Shown here one piece after another: positions 14,253 to 14,365 of a DNA stretch of 14,365 nucleotides. The position numbers and the translations under genes are program-made. Below the pieces are notes generated by a model, which saw only the letters and a program-made list of their open reading frames with translations, was not told where the DNA came from and did no database searches. The first letter of the stretch is position 1; each line of letters opens with the position of its first letter. This DNA is from an uncultured Oscillospiraceae bacterium (GTDB lineage: Bacteria > Bacillota > Clostridia > Oscillospirales > Oscillospiraceae), in NCBI GenBank assembly GCA_934668605.1, contig CAKUNY010000040.1, forward strand, positions 1-14,365, given 5' to 3'.

Positions 14253-14332
14253 CACCTTGGTGAAAGGTTTTTGTTATGTGTTGACGCAGGATTTGTGTAC
14301 CGTCGTTGACAAGCACTTGGAGGGAGACGCTT

Positions 14333-14365
14333 ATGGCGCAAGCGGCATCAAAAGGAAACTGCTAT
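14333..14365 (+). CDS. Start of an unidentified gene, cut by the window edge
   Basis: Eleven codons are visible: MAQAASKGNCY. The ATG is preceded by a strong ribosome binding site, GGAGGGAG (14319-14326), at good spacing, which makes a genuine start likely. The KGNC stretch could open a CxxC zinc-binding motif, but too little is present to say. It lies just downstream of the broken tRNA-Leu and could belong to an element or intron inserted there. Confidence 0.55.
   Translation, partial: MAQAASKGNCY

Overview
The window looks like chromosome from a GC-rich member of the Clostridia, most likely an Oscillospirales-type gut or anaerobe lineage. This is inferred from strong GGAGG-type ribosome binding sites, a PstCAB-PhoU-PhoB-PhoR operon in Gram-positive order, a zinc-ribbon membrane protein of a type common in Clostridia, and short GC-rich palindromic intergenic repeats. 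The species cannot be named from this sequence.

Layout. Positions 1-4760 (+) hold the end of pstC, then pstA, pstB, phoU, a PhoB-type response regulator and a PhoR-type histidine kinase. The last four are tightly packed with ATGA overlaps and end at a strong terminator. Together they take up phosphate, sense it and signal its scarcity. At 4820-4875 four TTTTAC repeats sit in front of an extended -10, the layout of a PhoP/PhoB-activated promoter. They precede a HAD-family phosphatase (4937-5767), which makes it a likely Pho-regulon member. A galactokinase-like GHMP kinase with its own consensus promoter follows (6005-7117).

Positions 7196-10481 form a distinct block. A minus-strand operon encodes a 720-residue fusion of an HSL-type esterase with a condensation-fold acyltransferase, then a zinc-ribbon multi-pass membrane protein. 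It is bracketed by two same-orientation copies of a roughly 110-bp palindromic repeat element. Its chemistry is unknown and is the best candidate here for something undescribed.

Positions 10598-13420 (-) hold trkA and trkH, a potassium uptake system (TrkA regulator upstream, TrkH channel 3 bp downstream). A divergent, tryptophan-rich hypothetical gene lies at 13580-14056 (+). The right edge (14057-14365) carries several hairpins, the 5' part of a tRNA-Leu(UAG) whose 3' half is missing from the window, and the first 11 codons of another gene. That pattern suggests an inserted element or intron boundary.
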